From Streptomyces goshikiensis (GTDB lineage: Bacteria > Actinomycetota > Actinomycetes > Streptomycetales > Streptomycetaceae), in the NCBI RefSeq assembly GCF_014650555.1, contig NZ_BMVE01000006.1:458382-522381 (forward strand): a stretch of 64,000 bases of DNA. Reading direction: 5' to 3'. Shown here piece by piece: positions 7,619-16,092 of this stretch (the first letter of the stretch is position 1; the number at the start of each line of letters is the position of its first letter). Both the position numbers and the translations under genes were made by a program. Below the pieces are notes generated by a model. That model had not been told where the DNA came from and ran no database searches. It saw only the letters and a list, made by a program, of their open reading frames with translations.

Positions 7619-8644
7619 ATGTCTTCCGAGATCCCCGCCGTCAGCCGTGAGTGGCACCTCGTCCGTCGCCCGCAGGGCTGGCCCGTCGCCGAGGACTTCG
7701 CCCTGCGCGAGGCCCCGGTGAACGCCGAGCCCGCCGCCGGCCGGATCCTCGTGCGCAACCTCCACATGTCCGTGGACCCGTACATGCGCGGCCGGATGAA
7801 CGACACGAAGTCCTACATCCCGCCGTTCCAGCTGGACGAGCCCATGCAGGGCGGCGCGGTCGGCGAGGTCGTCGCCTCCGCCGACGAGCGCTTCGCGGTC
7901 GGCGACCACGTGCTGCACCACCTCGGCTGGCGCGAGTACGCGGAGCTCGACGCCGCGCAGGCCACCAAGGTCGACGCCGCCCTCGCCCCGCTCTCCGCCT
8001 ACCTCGGCGTCCTCGGCATGCCGGGCCTGACCGCCTACGCCGGCCTCTTCGAGGTCGCCTCCTTCAAGGAGGGCGACTCCGTCTTCGTCTCCGGCGCCGC
8101 CGGTGCCGTCGGCAGCCTCGTCGGCCAGTTCGCCAGGATCAAGGGCGCCTCCCGCGTGATCGGCTCCGCCGGCTCGGACGAGAAGGTGAAGCTCCTCACG
8201 GAGAAGTACGGCTTCGACGCCGCCTTCAACTACAAGAACGGCCCCGTCGCGCAGCAGCTGCCCGAGGCCGCCCCCGAGGGCATCGACGTCTACTTCGACA
8301 ACGTCGGCGGTGACCACCTGGAGGCCGCCATCTCCTCGATGAAGGTGCACGGCCGCGCCACCCTGTGCGGGGCCATCGCCCACTACAACGACACCGAGGC
8401 CGCCCCCGGCCCGCGCAACCTGATACAGATCATCGGCAAGCGGCTGCGCCTCCAGGGTGTGCTGGTCGGCGACCACGCCGGCATCCAGGAGCAGTTCGTC
8501 CAGGACGTGGCCGGCTGGCTGCGCTCGGGCGAGCTCGTGGCCGACGAGACCGTCGTCGAGGGCGTGGAGAACGCGACCGACGCCTTCCTCGGAATGCTGC
8601 GCGGGGACAACACCGGAAAGATGATCGTTTCTTTCACCGGCTAG
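7619..8644 (+). CDS. NADP-dependent medium-chain oxidoreductase (quinone/alkenal reductase type)
   Basis: A 341-residue member of the zinc-independent MDR family (leukotriene B4 dehydrogenase/YncB-like). The conserved LHMSVDPYMRGRM lies near residue 45-57, and the nucleotide-binding glycine motif SGAAGAVGSLVGQFA near 157-171. A typical DVYFDNVGGDHL follows. These enzymes reduce the double bond of alpha,beta-unsaturated aldehydes and ketones or quinones with NADPH, a detoxification role. The ATG at 7619 has CAGGAG about 6 bases upstream; earlier in-frame starts fall in the promoter. It is divergent from the MarR gene, which probably represses it. The ohr peroxidase gene follows 64 bases downstream, so the two may share a transcript. 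Confidence 0.92.
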   Translation: MSSEIPAVSREWHLVRRPQGWPVAEDFALREAPVNAEPAAGRILVRNLHMSVDPYMRGRMNDTKSYIPPFQLDEPMQGGAVGEVVASADERFAVGDHVLHHLGWREYAELDAAQATKVDAALAPLSAYLGVLGMPGLTAYAGLFEVASFKEGDSVFVSGAAGAVGSLVGQFARIKGASRVIGSAGSDEKVKLLTEKYGFDAAFNYKNGPVAQQLPEAAPEGIDVYFDNVGGDHLEAAISSMKVHGRATLCGAIAHYNDTEAAPGPRNLIQIIGKRLRLQGVLVGDHAGIQEQFVQDVAGWLRSGELVADETVVEGVENATDAFLGMLRGDNTGKMIVSFTG

Positions 8645-8708
8645 GCTCACTCCACACCGTCGCGATCGTGGGCGCGAGTCGCGGCGAACACCAGGAGGAT
8701 CCTCTTAC

Positions 8709-9131
8709 ATGTCCATCCAGCAGTCCGACGTTCTGTACACCGCCGTCGCCATCGCCGAGAACGGCCGTGACGGTCGCGTCGCGACCAACGACGGCCAGCT
8801 CGACGTCGTGGTGAACCCGCCCAAGGAGATGGGTGGCAGCGGCGCCGGCACCAACCCGGAGCAGCTGTTCGCCGCCGGCTACAGCGCCTGCTTCCAGGGC
8901 GCGCTCGGCGTCGTCGCGCGCAACGAGAACGCGGACGTCTCCGGTTCCACCGTCACCGCCGAGGTCGGCATCGGCAAGAACGACGACGGCTTCGGCCTGA
9001 TCGTCAAGATCACGGCCTCGATCCCGAACGTGGACGCCGCCACCGCCAAGGACCTCATCGAGAAGGCCCACCAGGTCTGCCCGTACTCCAAGGCGACCCG
9101 TGGCAACATCACCGTCGAGCTCGCCGTCTGA
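8709..9131 (+). CDS. ohr: Organic hydroperoxide reductase Ohr (OsmC family)
   Basis: A 140-residue thiol peroxidase. Both catalytic cysteines are present, Cys61 in GYSACFQGAL and Cys124 in VCPYSKATRG, with arginines in the N-terminal strand (Arg20/Arg23) and Glu51 (NPEQLF) in the expected places. The length matches the family. Ohr reduces fatty-acid and other organic hydroperoxides in the cytoplasm, using dihydrolipoyl-type thiols. The ATG has AGGAGG about 7-12 bases upstream. A 14-bp perfect hairpin just after the stop ends the transcript, which may begin at the upstream oxidoreductase. A paired OhrR gene with a sensing cysteine is not visible here. Confidence 0.95.
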   Translation: MSIQQSDVLYTAVAIAENGRDGRVATNDGQLDVVVNPPKEMGGSGAGTNPEQLFAAGYSACFQGALGVVARNENADVSGSTVTAEVGIGKNDDGFGLIVKITASIPNVDAATAKDLIEKAHQVCPYSKATRGNITVELAV

Positions 9132-9149
9132 TCCGGCACCTCGCCCGCC

Positions 9150-9182
9150 GGAGGCCGCACCCCGCACCGGGGTGCGGCCTCC
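9150..9182 (+). terminator. Hairpin terminator after ohr
   Basis: A perfect 14-bp stem (9150-9163 with 9169-9182) and a 5-base loop, 18 bases after the ohr stop. There is no T tract, as is usual for Streptomyces terminators. Confidence 0.8.
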
Positions 9183-9208
9183 GCCGTACGCGGTCTTAAG
9201 CTGGACCC

Positions 9209-10081
9209 ATGCGTGATCTTGCGGGGGGATTCGGCTATCTGCTGGCCGGTCAGCGATGGGTGTTCCGGCACGGCCGCTGGCTGGGCTTCGGCCTGTTGCC
9301 GGGGCTGGTGTCGCTGGTGCTGTACACGGGAGCCCTCATCGGGCTCGGCTACGGCGCCGACGACCTCACCGCCTGGGCCACGCCCTTCGCCGACGGCTGG
9401 TCCGCGCCGTGGCTCGGGCTCTTCCGGGGCTTCCTGACCGGCCTGGTCTTCTGCCTCGGCCTCTTCCTCGCCGTGATCACCTTCACCGCGGTGACCCTGC
9501 TCATCGGCCAGCCCTTCTACGAGTCCCTCTCGGAGCAGGTCGACCGCACCGAGGGCGGCGCGGTCCCCGAGTCCGGGCTCTCGCTGGGGCGGGAGCTGTG
9601 GATCTCGGCCCGGGACAGCCTGAAGGTGCTCGGCCGGGTGGCCCTGTACGGGATCCTGCTGTTCGCCCTCGGGTTCATCCCGGTCGTCGGGCAGACGGTG
9701 GTCCCGGCCATCGGGTTCTGCGTCTCCGGGTACTTCCTCACCGAGGAGCTCACCGCCGTCGCGCTCCAGCGGCGCAGGACGGAGCTGGCCGAGCGGCTGG
9801 TGCTGCTGCGGTCGCGGCGGATGCTGGTGCTCGGGTTCGGGGTGCCGCTGGTGCTGGCGTTCCTGGTGCCGCTGGTGGCGGTGTTCCTGATGCCGGGGGC
9901 GGTCGCGGGAGCCACGCTGATGGCGCGGGAGCTGCTGGGGGAGGACGACACCGCGGACGAGGCGGCTGCCGGGCCGGATGCCGAGGGCGCCGATGGCGCG
10001 CGGCCGCAGCAGTTCCAGCCCCAGCCCCAGCAGTCCCAGCCGCCCGCCGGCGGGGGTTTCGGACCGCCGCCGCGCATGTAG
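9209..10081 (+). CDS. EI24 domain-containing membrane protein
   Basis: A 290-residue protein with the EI24/CysZ-like pattern: a conserved N-terminal GFGYLLAGQRWVFRHGRW, then long membrane segments around residues 28-50, 75-100, 150-185 and 210-240. A Gln/Pro-rich tail forms the last 50 residues (QQFQPQPQQSQPPAGG). Bacterial members include the CysZ sulfate permease, but actinobacterial EI24 proteins are not clearly sulfate carriers, so no substrate is given. The ATG is preceded by TAAGCT at 9197-9202 with six bases between, and no Shine-Dalgarno sequence is present. This suggests a leaderless mRNA. The gene is convergent with the nitrilase-family gene, 13 bases away. Confidence 0.88.
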   Translation: MRDLAGGFGYLLAGQRWVFRHGRWLGFGLLPGLVSLVLYTGALIGLGYGADDLTAWATPFADGWSAPWLGLFRGFLTGLVFCLGLFLAVITFTAVTLLIGQPFYESLSEQVDRTEGGAVPESGLSLGRELWISARDSLKVLGRVALYGILLFALGFIPVVGQTVVPAIGFCVSGYFLTEELTAVALQRRRTELAERLVLLRSRRMLVLGFGVPLVLAFLVPLVAVFLMPGAVAGATLMARELLGEDDTADEAAAGPDAEGADGARPQQFQPQPQQSQPPAGGGFGPPPRM

Positions 10082-10094
10082 CGGTCGCGCCCGG

Positions 10095-10805
10095 CTAGCC
10101 GACGTCCGCCGTCACCACCGAGGGCGTACGGTCGTCCGCCTCGGCGAGCGGAGCCCCGCCCGGGGCCCATGCGGCGGCGCGCCCGCAGCCCGTCCACGGG
10201 CCCGCCGGGCCGACGTGGTTGGCGAGGACGACGTACAGCCCCTGCTCCCGCGCGATCCCGGGATACACGGTGGCCCGCTCCCCGATGCCCTCGCCCGTAC
10301 CGTAGAGCGAGCTCGCCAGGTGGACCCGGCAGCCGTCGGCCGCGGCCCGGCCGGTCAGCGCGGGGAAGTGGTTGTCGTAGCAGACGCCCAGGGAGAAGCG
10401 GATCCCGCCGAGTTCGAAGCGGCCGTCGGTGTCACCGGCGGCGAAGACGTCCTGCTCGTGCCGGAAGAGGTGCCGTTTCGCGTACGTGGTCACATGCGCC
10501 CCGTCCGCCCCGTAGACCAGCGTCGCGATGGCGGGGCGCGGGCCCCCGGTGCGCAGGGCGACGTTCACCGCGGTGGCGATGCCGGCCGAGCGGAGCGGGT
10601 CGAGACGGGGGTCGTCGGGGTCGGCGATCCACAGGCCGGGGTCGGCCGTCAGCGCCTCCAGCTCGTACCCGGTGAGCGCGAGCTCGGGGAACACGACCAG
10701 TTCGGCGCCCTGCTCGCGGGCCCGGCCGGCCAGGGCGGCCGCCAGCGCGGTGTTCGCGGGGACGTCGGCCGGGACACAGGTCAGCTGGGCTGCGGCGATC
10801 TTCAC
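10095..10805 (-). CDS. Carbon-nitrogen hydrolase (nitrilase superfamily amidase)
   Basis: A 236-residue enzyme with the complete Glu-Lys-Cys catalytic triad: Glu41 in VFPELALTGYE, Lys110 in YAKRHLF and Cys142 in GVCYDNHFP. These residues define the nitrilase superfamily, which hydrolyses C-N bonds in amides or N-carbamoyl compounds. The protein is slightly shorter than typical omega-amidases, so the substrate is open. The ATG at 10803-10805 begins MKIAAAQLT, the normal family N-terminus. No operon partner is evident: the downstream neighbour is convergent and the upstream neighbour divergent. Confidence 0.92.
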   Translation of the reverse strand: MKIAAAQLTCVPADVPANTALAAALAGRAREQGAELVVFPELALTGYELEALTADPGLWIADPDDPRLDPLRSAGIATAVNVALRTGGPRPAIATLVYGADGAHVTTYAKRHLFRHEQDVFAAGDTDGRFELGGIRFSLGVCYDNHFPALTGRAAADGCRVHLASSLYGTGEGIGERATVYPGIAREQGLYVVLANHVGPAGPWTGCGRAAAWAPGGAPLAEADDRTPSVVTADVG

Positions 10806-10924
10806 CGGCTCAGGATGCCAGCCCGGCCGCCGGGGCCGTCCGGGCAGGGGGGTCGACGTACCGGTGCGCCCCGGGCGATGCTTTAACTTCCCGCATTTCC
10901 AGGGGAGTTGATGGAGGAAGCCCG

Positions 10925-11572
10925 ATGCCCGACTGGCTCTTCGCCGTCCTCGCGGCCGCGGCCGTGGTGCTGTGCACCCGGTCGATCCGGGTCAGCGGCG
11001 CCGGCCTGCGCCTCGCCGTCCTCTACGTGGTCGTGATGAACGCGCTGATGCTGTGGGTGGTGTGGAAGAGCGGGCCGTCCTGGTCGCTGCCGGCGGTGGG
11101 CGCCGTCTCCCTGGTGGCCGCGGTCTACAACCTGCTCGCCGCCCTGCGCACCACGATGGGCCGCATCCAGCGGATCGGCGTCCCGGTGTTCCGCACCCTG
11201 GTGCGGCGGGTGGCGGACGCGCGGGGCCCGCAGGTCATGGGCGTCTGCGTGCTGTTCAGCGGAATCGTCGTGCTCACCGCCTTCACCGACGACGAGCACC
11301 CCGAGGGCGTGCAGTTCCACGTCCTGCCCGGACAGGACTGCCCGTTCTGCCTGCTGGAGGACCAGATCCGGGACTTCCTCGGCGAGGCGGACCCACTGCT
11401 CGACGAATACCGGGGCCACCTGAGGACCGGCAGCAGCCGCCACCTGCTCGTCAGGCGCGCCTCGGCGGCCGAGCCCTGGGCGGGCCGCCTCCGCGACCGC
11501 GCGTACTACCGCGTGCCCTCGGCGGCACGGCGTCCGCCCTGCCCGGTCCACGACCCGCTGCTCGCGGCCTGA
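10925..11572 (+). CDS. Conserved membrane protein of unknown function
   Basis: A 215-residue protein with hydrophobic segments near residues 1-16, 28-47 and 53-72 and a fourth at about 105-120 (VMGVCVLFSGIVVLTAF), then a polar domain. The polar part contains CPFCLLEDQIRDFL (CxxC) and a C-terminal cysteine (RPPCPVHD), which could be redox-active or bind metal. I do not recognise a named family. The ATG has a GGAGGAAG-type Shine-Dalgarno sequence about 7 bases upstream. Neighbours are a divergent amidase and a convergent GDSL lipoprotein, so context gives no clear role. Confidence 0.75.
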   Translation: MPDWLFAVLAAAAVVLCTRSIRVSGAGLRLAVLYVVVMNALMLWVVWKSGPSWSLPAVGAVSLVAAVYNLLAALRTTMGRIQRIGVPVFRTLVRRVADARGPQVMGVCVLFSGIVVLTAFTDDEHPEGVQFHVLPGQDCPFCLLEDQIRDFLGEADPLLDEYRGHLRTGSSRHLLVRRASAAEPWAGRLRDRAYYRVPSAARRPPCPVHDPLLAA

Positions 11573-11690
11573 GCCCGGCCGTCAGGCCCCGGGCCCGCGC
11601 CGGATCGGCGGCGTCAAACGAAATGGCCGGAAATCACCCGTGAACCGGGGCCCGGGGCGGCCCTGACGCCGCCCCGGCTCCCGCCCGCGC

Positions 11691-12587
11691 TCAGCGCGGC
11701 GGCCGTACCGAGGTCACCTGACGGTGCGCCAGCTCCGCCAGCCGGGCCTGTCCGTCCTTGCCCGGGTGGAACCAGTCCCAGCGGCTCAGCTGATCCGCCG
11801 CGAAGGGGTACTGGAACACCGCGCCGCCGTCGTAGCGGCACAGTTCGTCCTTCGCGCAGACCTCGCGCAGCACCTCGTTGTACTCGACCACCCGCGCCCG
11901 CACCTGCTCGCGCCGGGCCGCCGACCCCGCGATCGCCGACAGCGGGTCGGCCAGCATCGACTGGCAGATGCCGAGCTTCCAGATCTGCCGCACCATCGGG
12001 CTGTCCTTGCCCTGCTCCCACAAGCGCTGGAGGTCGGGGACGGAGGACACGTACACCTGAGAACGGGGCGAGGCCGCCCGCAGCCCGGCGAGCGCCTGTT
12101 CGAAACCGGCCCGGAAATCGGCGACCGGAGTCATCGACGAAGCGAGCGGCCGGCAGGCGTCGTTCGAGCCCACCATCACCGTGACCAGGTCGGGCTTGTG
12201 TTCGGCGGCCGAGGCCAGCTGCGCCGGCAGGTCCGCCATCCGCGAGCCGGTCACCGCGTAGTTCCAGCTGTGCGAGGGGGCCTCGGCCGCGCCGAGCAGC
12301 CGGGTGGCCAGGGAGTCCACCTCCGGGTCGTCGCCGGTGGCCCAGGAGACCTCGGGGCAGTCCGCCAGCACGGAACAGGCATCGAAACCGCGTGTGATGG
12401 AGTCACCCACAGCGGCGATCGAGGTGGGTGCGGTGTTCCAGCGCGGCGCTGCCTGCGCCCCGCGTTCACCCCCGGAGCTCGACTCGCCCGAGCTGCACCC
12501 CGTCACCGTCCCGGCCAGGACGGCTGCCGCCGCGACCGCTCCCACGAGGGAGCGACGCGCGCGGCGGTACGGGGTGGTGGTGCGCAT
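11691..12587 (-). CDS. SGNH/GDSL-family hydrolase lipoprotein
   Basis: A 298-residue exported lipoprotein. The N-terminus has arginines (RRARRS), a hydrophobic core and the lipobox VTGC, so the cysteine should be lipid-anchored on the outer face of the membrane. The catalytic block I motif is AVGDSITRGFD (Ser in GDS), block III is VMVGSNDACR and the C-terminal Asp/His block is WDWFHPGKDGQARLA. SGNH hydrolases cleave acyl esters of lipids, sugars or polysaccharides. The ATG at 12585-12587 has GGAGGGG about 8 bases upstream, which decides it over longer in-frame options. The substrate is unknown; a cell-surface ester is likely. Confidence 0.9.
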   Translation of the reverse strand: MRTTTPYRRARRSLVGAVAAAAVLAGTVTGCSSGESSSGGERGAQAAPRWNTAPTSIAAVGDSITRGFDACSVLADCPEVSWATGDDPEVDSLATRLLGAAEAPSHSWNYAVTGSRMADLPAQLASAAEHKPDLVTVMVGSNDACRPLASSMTPVADFRAGFEQALAGLRAASPRSQVYVSSVPDLQRLWEQGKDSPMVRQIWKLGICQSMLADPLSAIAGSAARREQVRARVVEYNEVLREVCAKDELCRYDGGAVFQYPFAADQLSRWDWFHPGKDGQARLAELAHRQVTSVRPPR

Positions 12588-12838
12588 CGGGTGGGTCCCC
12601 TCCTTCGTCGCCCCGCGTCCTTCGGGGGCGTCCTGCTGAGTGAAAGCTCCGCGTTTACCGGGCCTGGAGCGACCGTACGTCACACCAGGACCCCTGGCGC
12701 ACGGTAGCTTTTTCCCGTGGCGTTTCGGCCGCAGGTCTCGCGACGCAATGTCAGATCATTTCCGCTAAATTACATCACGTCACATACTGTCCGTTTTCTG
12801 GAGTTTATTCCCGACCTCGTCCCACACTGGAGGTCCCG

Positions 12839-13333
12839 GTGACGACACGTGGAGTTCTGTACGTGCATTCCGCACCGCGCGCGCTCTGCCCGCACGTGGA
12901 ATGGGCTGTTGCGGGGGTGCTCGGGGTGCGGGTGAACCTCGACTGGATCAGGCAGCCCGCCTCCCCCGGCACCTGGAGATCCGAGTTCTCCTGGCAGGCC
13001 GAAGCGGGCACCGCCTCGAAGCTCGCCTCCGCGCTGCGCGGCTGGCACCTGCTGCGTTTCGAGGTGACCGCGGAACCCTGCGCCACCGCCGAGGGCGAGC
13101 GCTACAGCTCCACCCCGGAGCTCGGCATCTTCCACGCCGTCACCGGAATGCACGGCGACATCCTCATCCCCGAGGACCGGCTGCGCGCCGCCCTGGCCCG
13201 CTCTGCGCACGGCGAGAGCGACCTGGAGGCGGAGATCGCCAGGCTGCTCGGCAAGCCCTGGGACGACGAGCTGGAGCCCTTCCGCTACGCGGGCGAGGGC
13301 GCCCCGGTCCGCTGGCTCCACCAGGTGGTCTGA
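12839..13333 (+). CDS. DUF3145 domain-containing protein
   Basis: A 164-residue protein that matches the DUF3145 family over its whole length. The start VLYVHSAPRALCPHVEWA and the middle ELGIFHAVTGMHGDI are characteristic. The function of DUF3145 is not known. The GTG at 12839 has CTGGAGG about 6 bases upstream, which sets the start. The gene sits directly beyond the fabF end of the fatty-acid synthesis cluster in convergent orientation, a neighbourhood kept in Streptomyces. The two ends are separated by one strong bidirectional hairpin, so this is synteny rather than an operon. The AT-rich 100 bases upstream hold its promoter. Confidence 0.92.
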   Translation: MTTRGVLYVHSAPRALCPHVEWAVAGVLGVRVNLDWIRQPASPGTWRSEFSWQAEAGTASKLASALRGWHLLRFEVTAEPCATAEGERYSSTPELGIFHAVTGMHGDILIPEDRLRAALARSAHGESDLEAEIARLLGKPWDDELEPFRYAGEGAPVRWLHQVV

Positions 13334-13363
13334 GCCGCGCACGAAGCGGCCGGCCGTACGACG

Positions 13364-13403
13364 CGAAGGAGCCCGCCCGGCGACTGCCGGGCGGGCCCCT
13401 TCG
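13364..13403. terminator. Bidirectional terminator between DUF3145 gene and fabF
   Basis: An inner perfect 11-bp stem (13371-13381 with 13386-13396, loop GACT) is extended by a further 6 bp across one A/C mismatch. It lies midway between two convergent stops. Confidence 0.85.
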
Positions 13404-13419
13404 TACGTACTGCCGTCGG

Positions 13420-14685
13420 TCAGACGGTGCGGAACGCCAGCGTGACGTTGTGGCCGCCGAAACCGAACGAGTTGTTGATCGCGGAGATCGGGCCGTCGGC
13501 CGGCAGCTTGCGCGGCTCGCCGACGACGATGTCCGCGTCGATGTCGTCGTCCAGCTCGTCGACGTTGATCGTCGCCGGGGCGATCCGGTGGTAGAGCGCG
13601 AGCACGGTCGCGACGGTCTCGATGCCGCCCGCGCCGCCCAGCAGGTGGCCGGTCATCGACTTGGTCGCGGAGATCGCGATGTGGTCGAGGTCGTCGCCCA
13701 GGACCTTGCGCAGGGCCTTCAGCTCGGCCGTGTCACCCTGAGGGGTGGACGTGGCGTGCGCGTTCAGGTGGACCAGCTCGGCCGGGTCCAGGCCCGTGTT
13801 GTCGAGCAGGTTCTGCACGGCGGCCGCGACACCGCGGCCGGTCGGCTCCGGCTGCGCGATGTGGTGGCTGTCCGCGGACAGGCCCTGGCCCAGCACCTCG
13901 CAGTAGACCCGGGCGCCACGCGCGGCGGCGTGCTCGGCGGACTCCAGGATCACGACGCCGGCGCCCTCGCCGAGGACGAAGCCGTCGCGGGCCTTGTCGT
14001 ACGGACGGGAGGCCTGCTCGGGGTTCTCGTTGTTCTTGGACATCGCCATCATGTTGGCGAACGCGGCGATCGGCAGCGGGTGGATCGCCGCCTCGGTGCC
14101 GCCCGCGACGACCACGTCGGCACGGCCGGTACGGATCATCTCGACGGCGTAGCCGATGGCCTCGGCGCCGGACGCGCAGGCGCTGACCGGGGTGTGCACA
14201 CCCGCGCGGGCGTTGACCTCAAGGCCGACGTTGGCCGAGGGGCCGTTCGGCATGAGCATGGGGACGGTGTGCGGCGAGACGCGGCGCACACCCTTCTCCT
14301 TGAGGACGTCGTACTGGTCCAGCAGCGTGGTGACACCACCGATGCCGGAGGCGATGACGGTGCCCAGGCGCTCGGGAACGATGGACTCGTCCTCGCCCGC
14401 GGGCGCCGTGTAGCCGGCGTCGGCCCAGGCCTCACGGGCGGCGATGATGGCGAACTGCGCCGAGCGGTCCAGCTTGCGGGCCAGCGGCCGGGGCAGGACC
14501 TCGCTCGGGTCGACAGCGACCGGGGCGGCGATGCGAACCGGGAGTTCGGCGAAGCGCTCGCCCTCCAGGGGCTTGACGCCGGAACGGCCGGCAAGCAGAC
14601 CTTCCCAGGTCGAAGCGCTGTCGCCACCCAGCGGAGTGGTTGCGCCGATACCGGTGACGACCACGGTGCGATTGGTCGGGCTCAC
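13420..14685 (-). CDS. fabF: Beta-ketoacyl-ACP synthase II (FabF/FabB type)
   Basis: A 421-residue condensing enzyme with the full Cys-His-His triad: Cys170 in SACASG, His310 in NAHATSTPQGD and His347 in SMTGHLLGG. It elongates acyl-ACP with malonyl-ACP in the type II fatty-acid synthase. In Streptomyces coelicolor the gene in this position is called fabB or fabF. The GTG at 14683-14685 is chosen because it has GGAGAAAG about 8-9 bases upstream; a longer in-frame extension lacks one. It is the last gene of the fasR-fabD-fabH-acpP-fabF order and lies 79 bases after acpP. A hairpin beyond its stop closes the operon. Confidence 0.97.
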   Translation of the reverse strand: MSPTNRTVVVTGIGATTPLGGDSASTWEGLLAGRSGVKPLEGERFAELPVRIAAPVAVDPSEVLPRPLARKLDRSAQFAIIAAREAWADAGYTAPAGEDESIVPERLGTVIASGIGGVTTLLDQYDVLKEKGVRRVSPHTVPMLMPNGPSANVGLEVNARAGVHTPVSACASGAEAIGYAVEMIRTGRADVVVAGGTEAAIHPLPIAAFANMMAMSKNNENPEQASRPYDKARDGFVLGEGAGVVILESAEHAAARGARVYCEVLGQGLSADSHHIAQPEPTGRGVAAAVQNLLDNTGLDPAELVHLNAHATSTPQGDTAELKALRKVLGDDLDHIAISATKSMTGHLLGGAGGIETVATVLALYHRIAPATINVDELDDDIDADIVVGEPRKLPADGPISAINNSFGFGGHNVTLAFRTV

Positions 14686-14764
14686 AGGAATTCTTTCTCC
14701 ACGTGTAAGGGGGTGCTGAATTGTCACGGCGCCACCGCCAGGTGGCGACAAACGCTCGTCAGGC

Positions 14765-15013
14765 TCAGGCCTGGTGCTTCAGGATGTAGTCAGCGGCGTC
14801 GCCGACCGTCTTGAGGTTCTTGACGTCCTCGTCGGGGATCTTGACGTCGAAGCGCTCTTCGGCGGCGACGACGACCTCGACCATGGACAGCGAGTCGACG
14901 TCCAGGTCGTCCGTGAAGGACTTGTGGATCTCGACGTCCTCGGTGGGGATGCCGGCGATCTCGTTGACGATCTCCGCGAGACCCTCGACGATCTCTTCCT
15001 GCGTGGCGGCCAT
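14765..15013 (-). CDS. acpP: Acyl carrier protein AcpP
   Basis: An 82-residue acidic protein with the phosphopantetheine attachment motif DVDSLSMVEV; Ser41 carries the prosthetic arm. The length and the four-helix pattern are those of a primary-metabolism ACP. It shuttles growing acyl chains between the FabD, FabH and FabF enzymes encoded around it. The ATG has AGGAGCG about 6 bases upstream. It lies 55 bases after fabH on the same strand, within the fab operon, and is not a polyketide ACP judging by the location. Confidence 0.97.
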   Translation of the reverse strand: MAATQEEIVEGLAEIVNEIAGIPTEDVEIHKSFTDDLDVDSLSMVEVVVAAEERFDVKIPDEDVKNLKTVGDAADYILKHQA

Positions 15014-15068
15014 GTGGCGCTCCTTCTGTAGCTAACTGATGGATCGGGGCGGGACGTGTGTCCCGGCC

Positions 15069-16073
15069 CTAGGGGAGGGTAACGACCGTCGCGGCGTAGA
15101 CGAGTCCCGCCCCGAAGCCGATGACGAGCGCGGTGTCGCCGCTCTTCGCCGCTCCGGTCGCCAGGAGCCGCTCCATAGCGAGCGGGATCGAGGCGGCCGA
15201 GGTGTTGCCGGTGGTCTCGATGTCACGGGCGACCGTGACGTGTTCCGGCAGCTTCAGAGTCTTCACCATCGAATCGATGATCCGCATATTCGCCTGGTGC
15301 GGAATGAAGACGTCCAGGTCCTCAGGGGTGATCCCGGCCGCGTCGAGCGCCTGCTGGGCCACCTTGGCCATCTCGAAGACGGCCCAGCGGAAGACCGCCT
15401 GACCCTCCTGGGTGATGGCCGGGAACTTCTCGCCGCCGTCCTTGCCGAGGTACTCGTCCCACGGCACGGTCTGCTTGATGGTCTCGGACTTGTCGCCCTC
15501 CGAACCCCACACCGTGGGGCCGATGGCCGGAACGTTCGAGGGACCGACGACGACGGCGCCGGCGCCGTCACCGAACAGGAAGGCCGTCGCGCGGTCCTCC
15601 AGGTCGGTCAGGTCCGAGAGCCGCTCCACGCCGATGACGAGGACGTACTCGGCGGAACCTTCCACCACGAGGCCCTTGGCGAGCGTCAGGCCGTAGCCGA
15701 AGCCGGCGCAGCCCGCGGAGATGTCGAACGCGGCGGGCTTGCCCGCGCCGATCCGGTGCGCGATCTCGGTCGCGATCGCCGGGGTCTGCTTGAAGTGCGA
15801 GACCGTCGAGACGATCACGGCGCCGACCTGCTCCGGGGCGATCCCGGCGTCGGCGAGCGCCTTGCCCGAGGCCTCCACCGACATCGCGGCGACCGTCTCC
15901 TGCGGCGAGGCCCAGTGCCGGGTCGCGATGCCGGAGCGCGAGCGGATCCACTCGTCGGACGAGTCGATCGTCTCCAGGATGACCTCGTTGGGCACCACGC
16001 GGGTCGGGCGGTAGCCGCCGACCCCGAGGATGCGGGCGTACGGGGAGCCCTTGGCAGGCTTGATCTTCGACAT
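15069..16073 (-). CDS. fabH: Beta-ketoacyl-ACP synthase III FabH
   Basis: A 334-residue initiating condensing enzyme. The catalytic triad is Cys122 in SAGCAGF, His259 in FIPHQAN and Asn290 in ETTGNTSAAS. FabH joins an acyl-CoA starter to malonyl-ACP. In Streptomyces it accepts branched starters made from valine, leucine and isoleucine, explaining iso- and anteiso-fatty acids. The ATG at 16071-16073 has AGGAG about 6 bases upstream. It lies 19 bases after the fabD stop, so the two are co-transcribed. Confidence 0.97.
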   Translation of the reverse strand: MSKIKPAKGSPYARILGVGGYRPTRVVPNEVILETIDSSDEWIRSRSGIATRHWASPQETVAAMSVEASGKALADAGIAPEQVGAVIVSTVSHFKQTPAIATEIAHRIGAGKPAAFDISAGCAGFGYGLTLAKGLVVEGSAEYVLVIGVERLSDLTDLEDRATAFLFGDGAGAVVVGPSNVPAIGPTVWGSEGDKSETIKQTVPWDEYLGKDGGEKFPAITQEGQAVFRWAVFEMAKVAQQALDAAGITPEDLDVFIPHQANMRIIDSMVKTLKLPEHVTVARDIETTGNTSAASIPLAMERLLATGAAKSGDTALVIGFGAGLVYAATVVTLP

Positions 16074-16092
16074 GCTGTGTGGGCTCCTTCTC

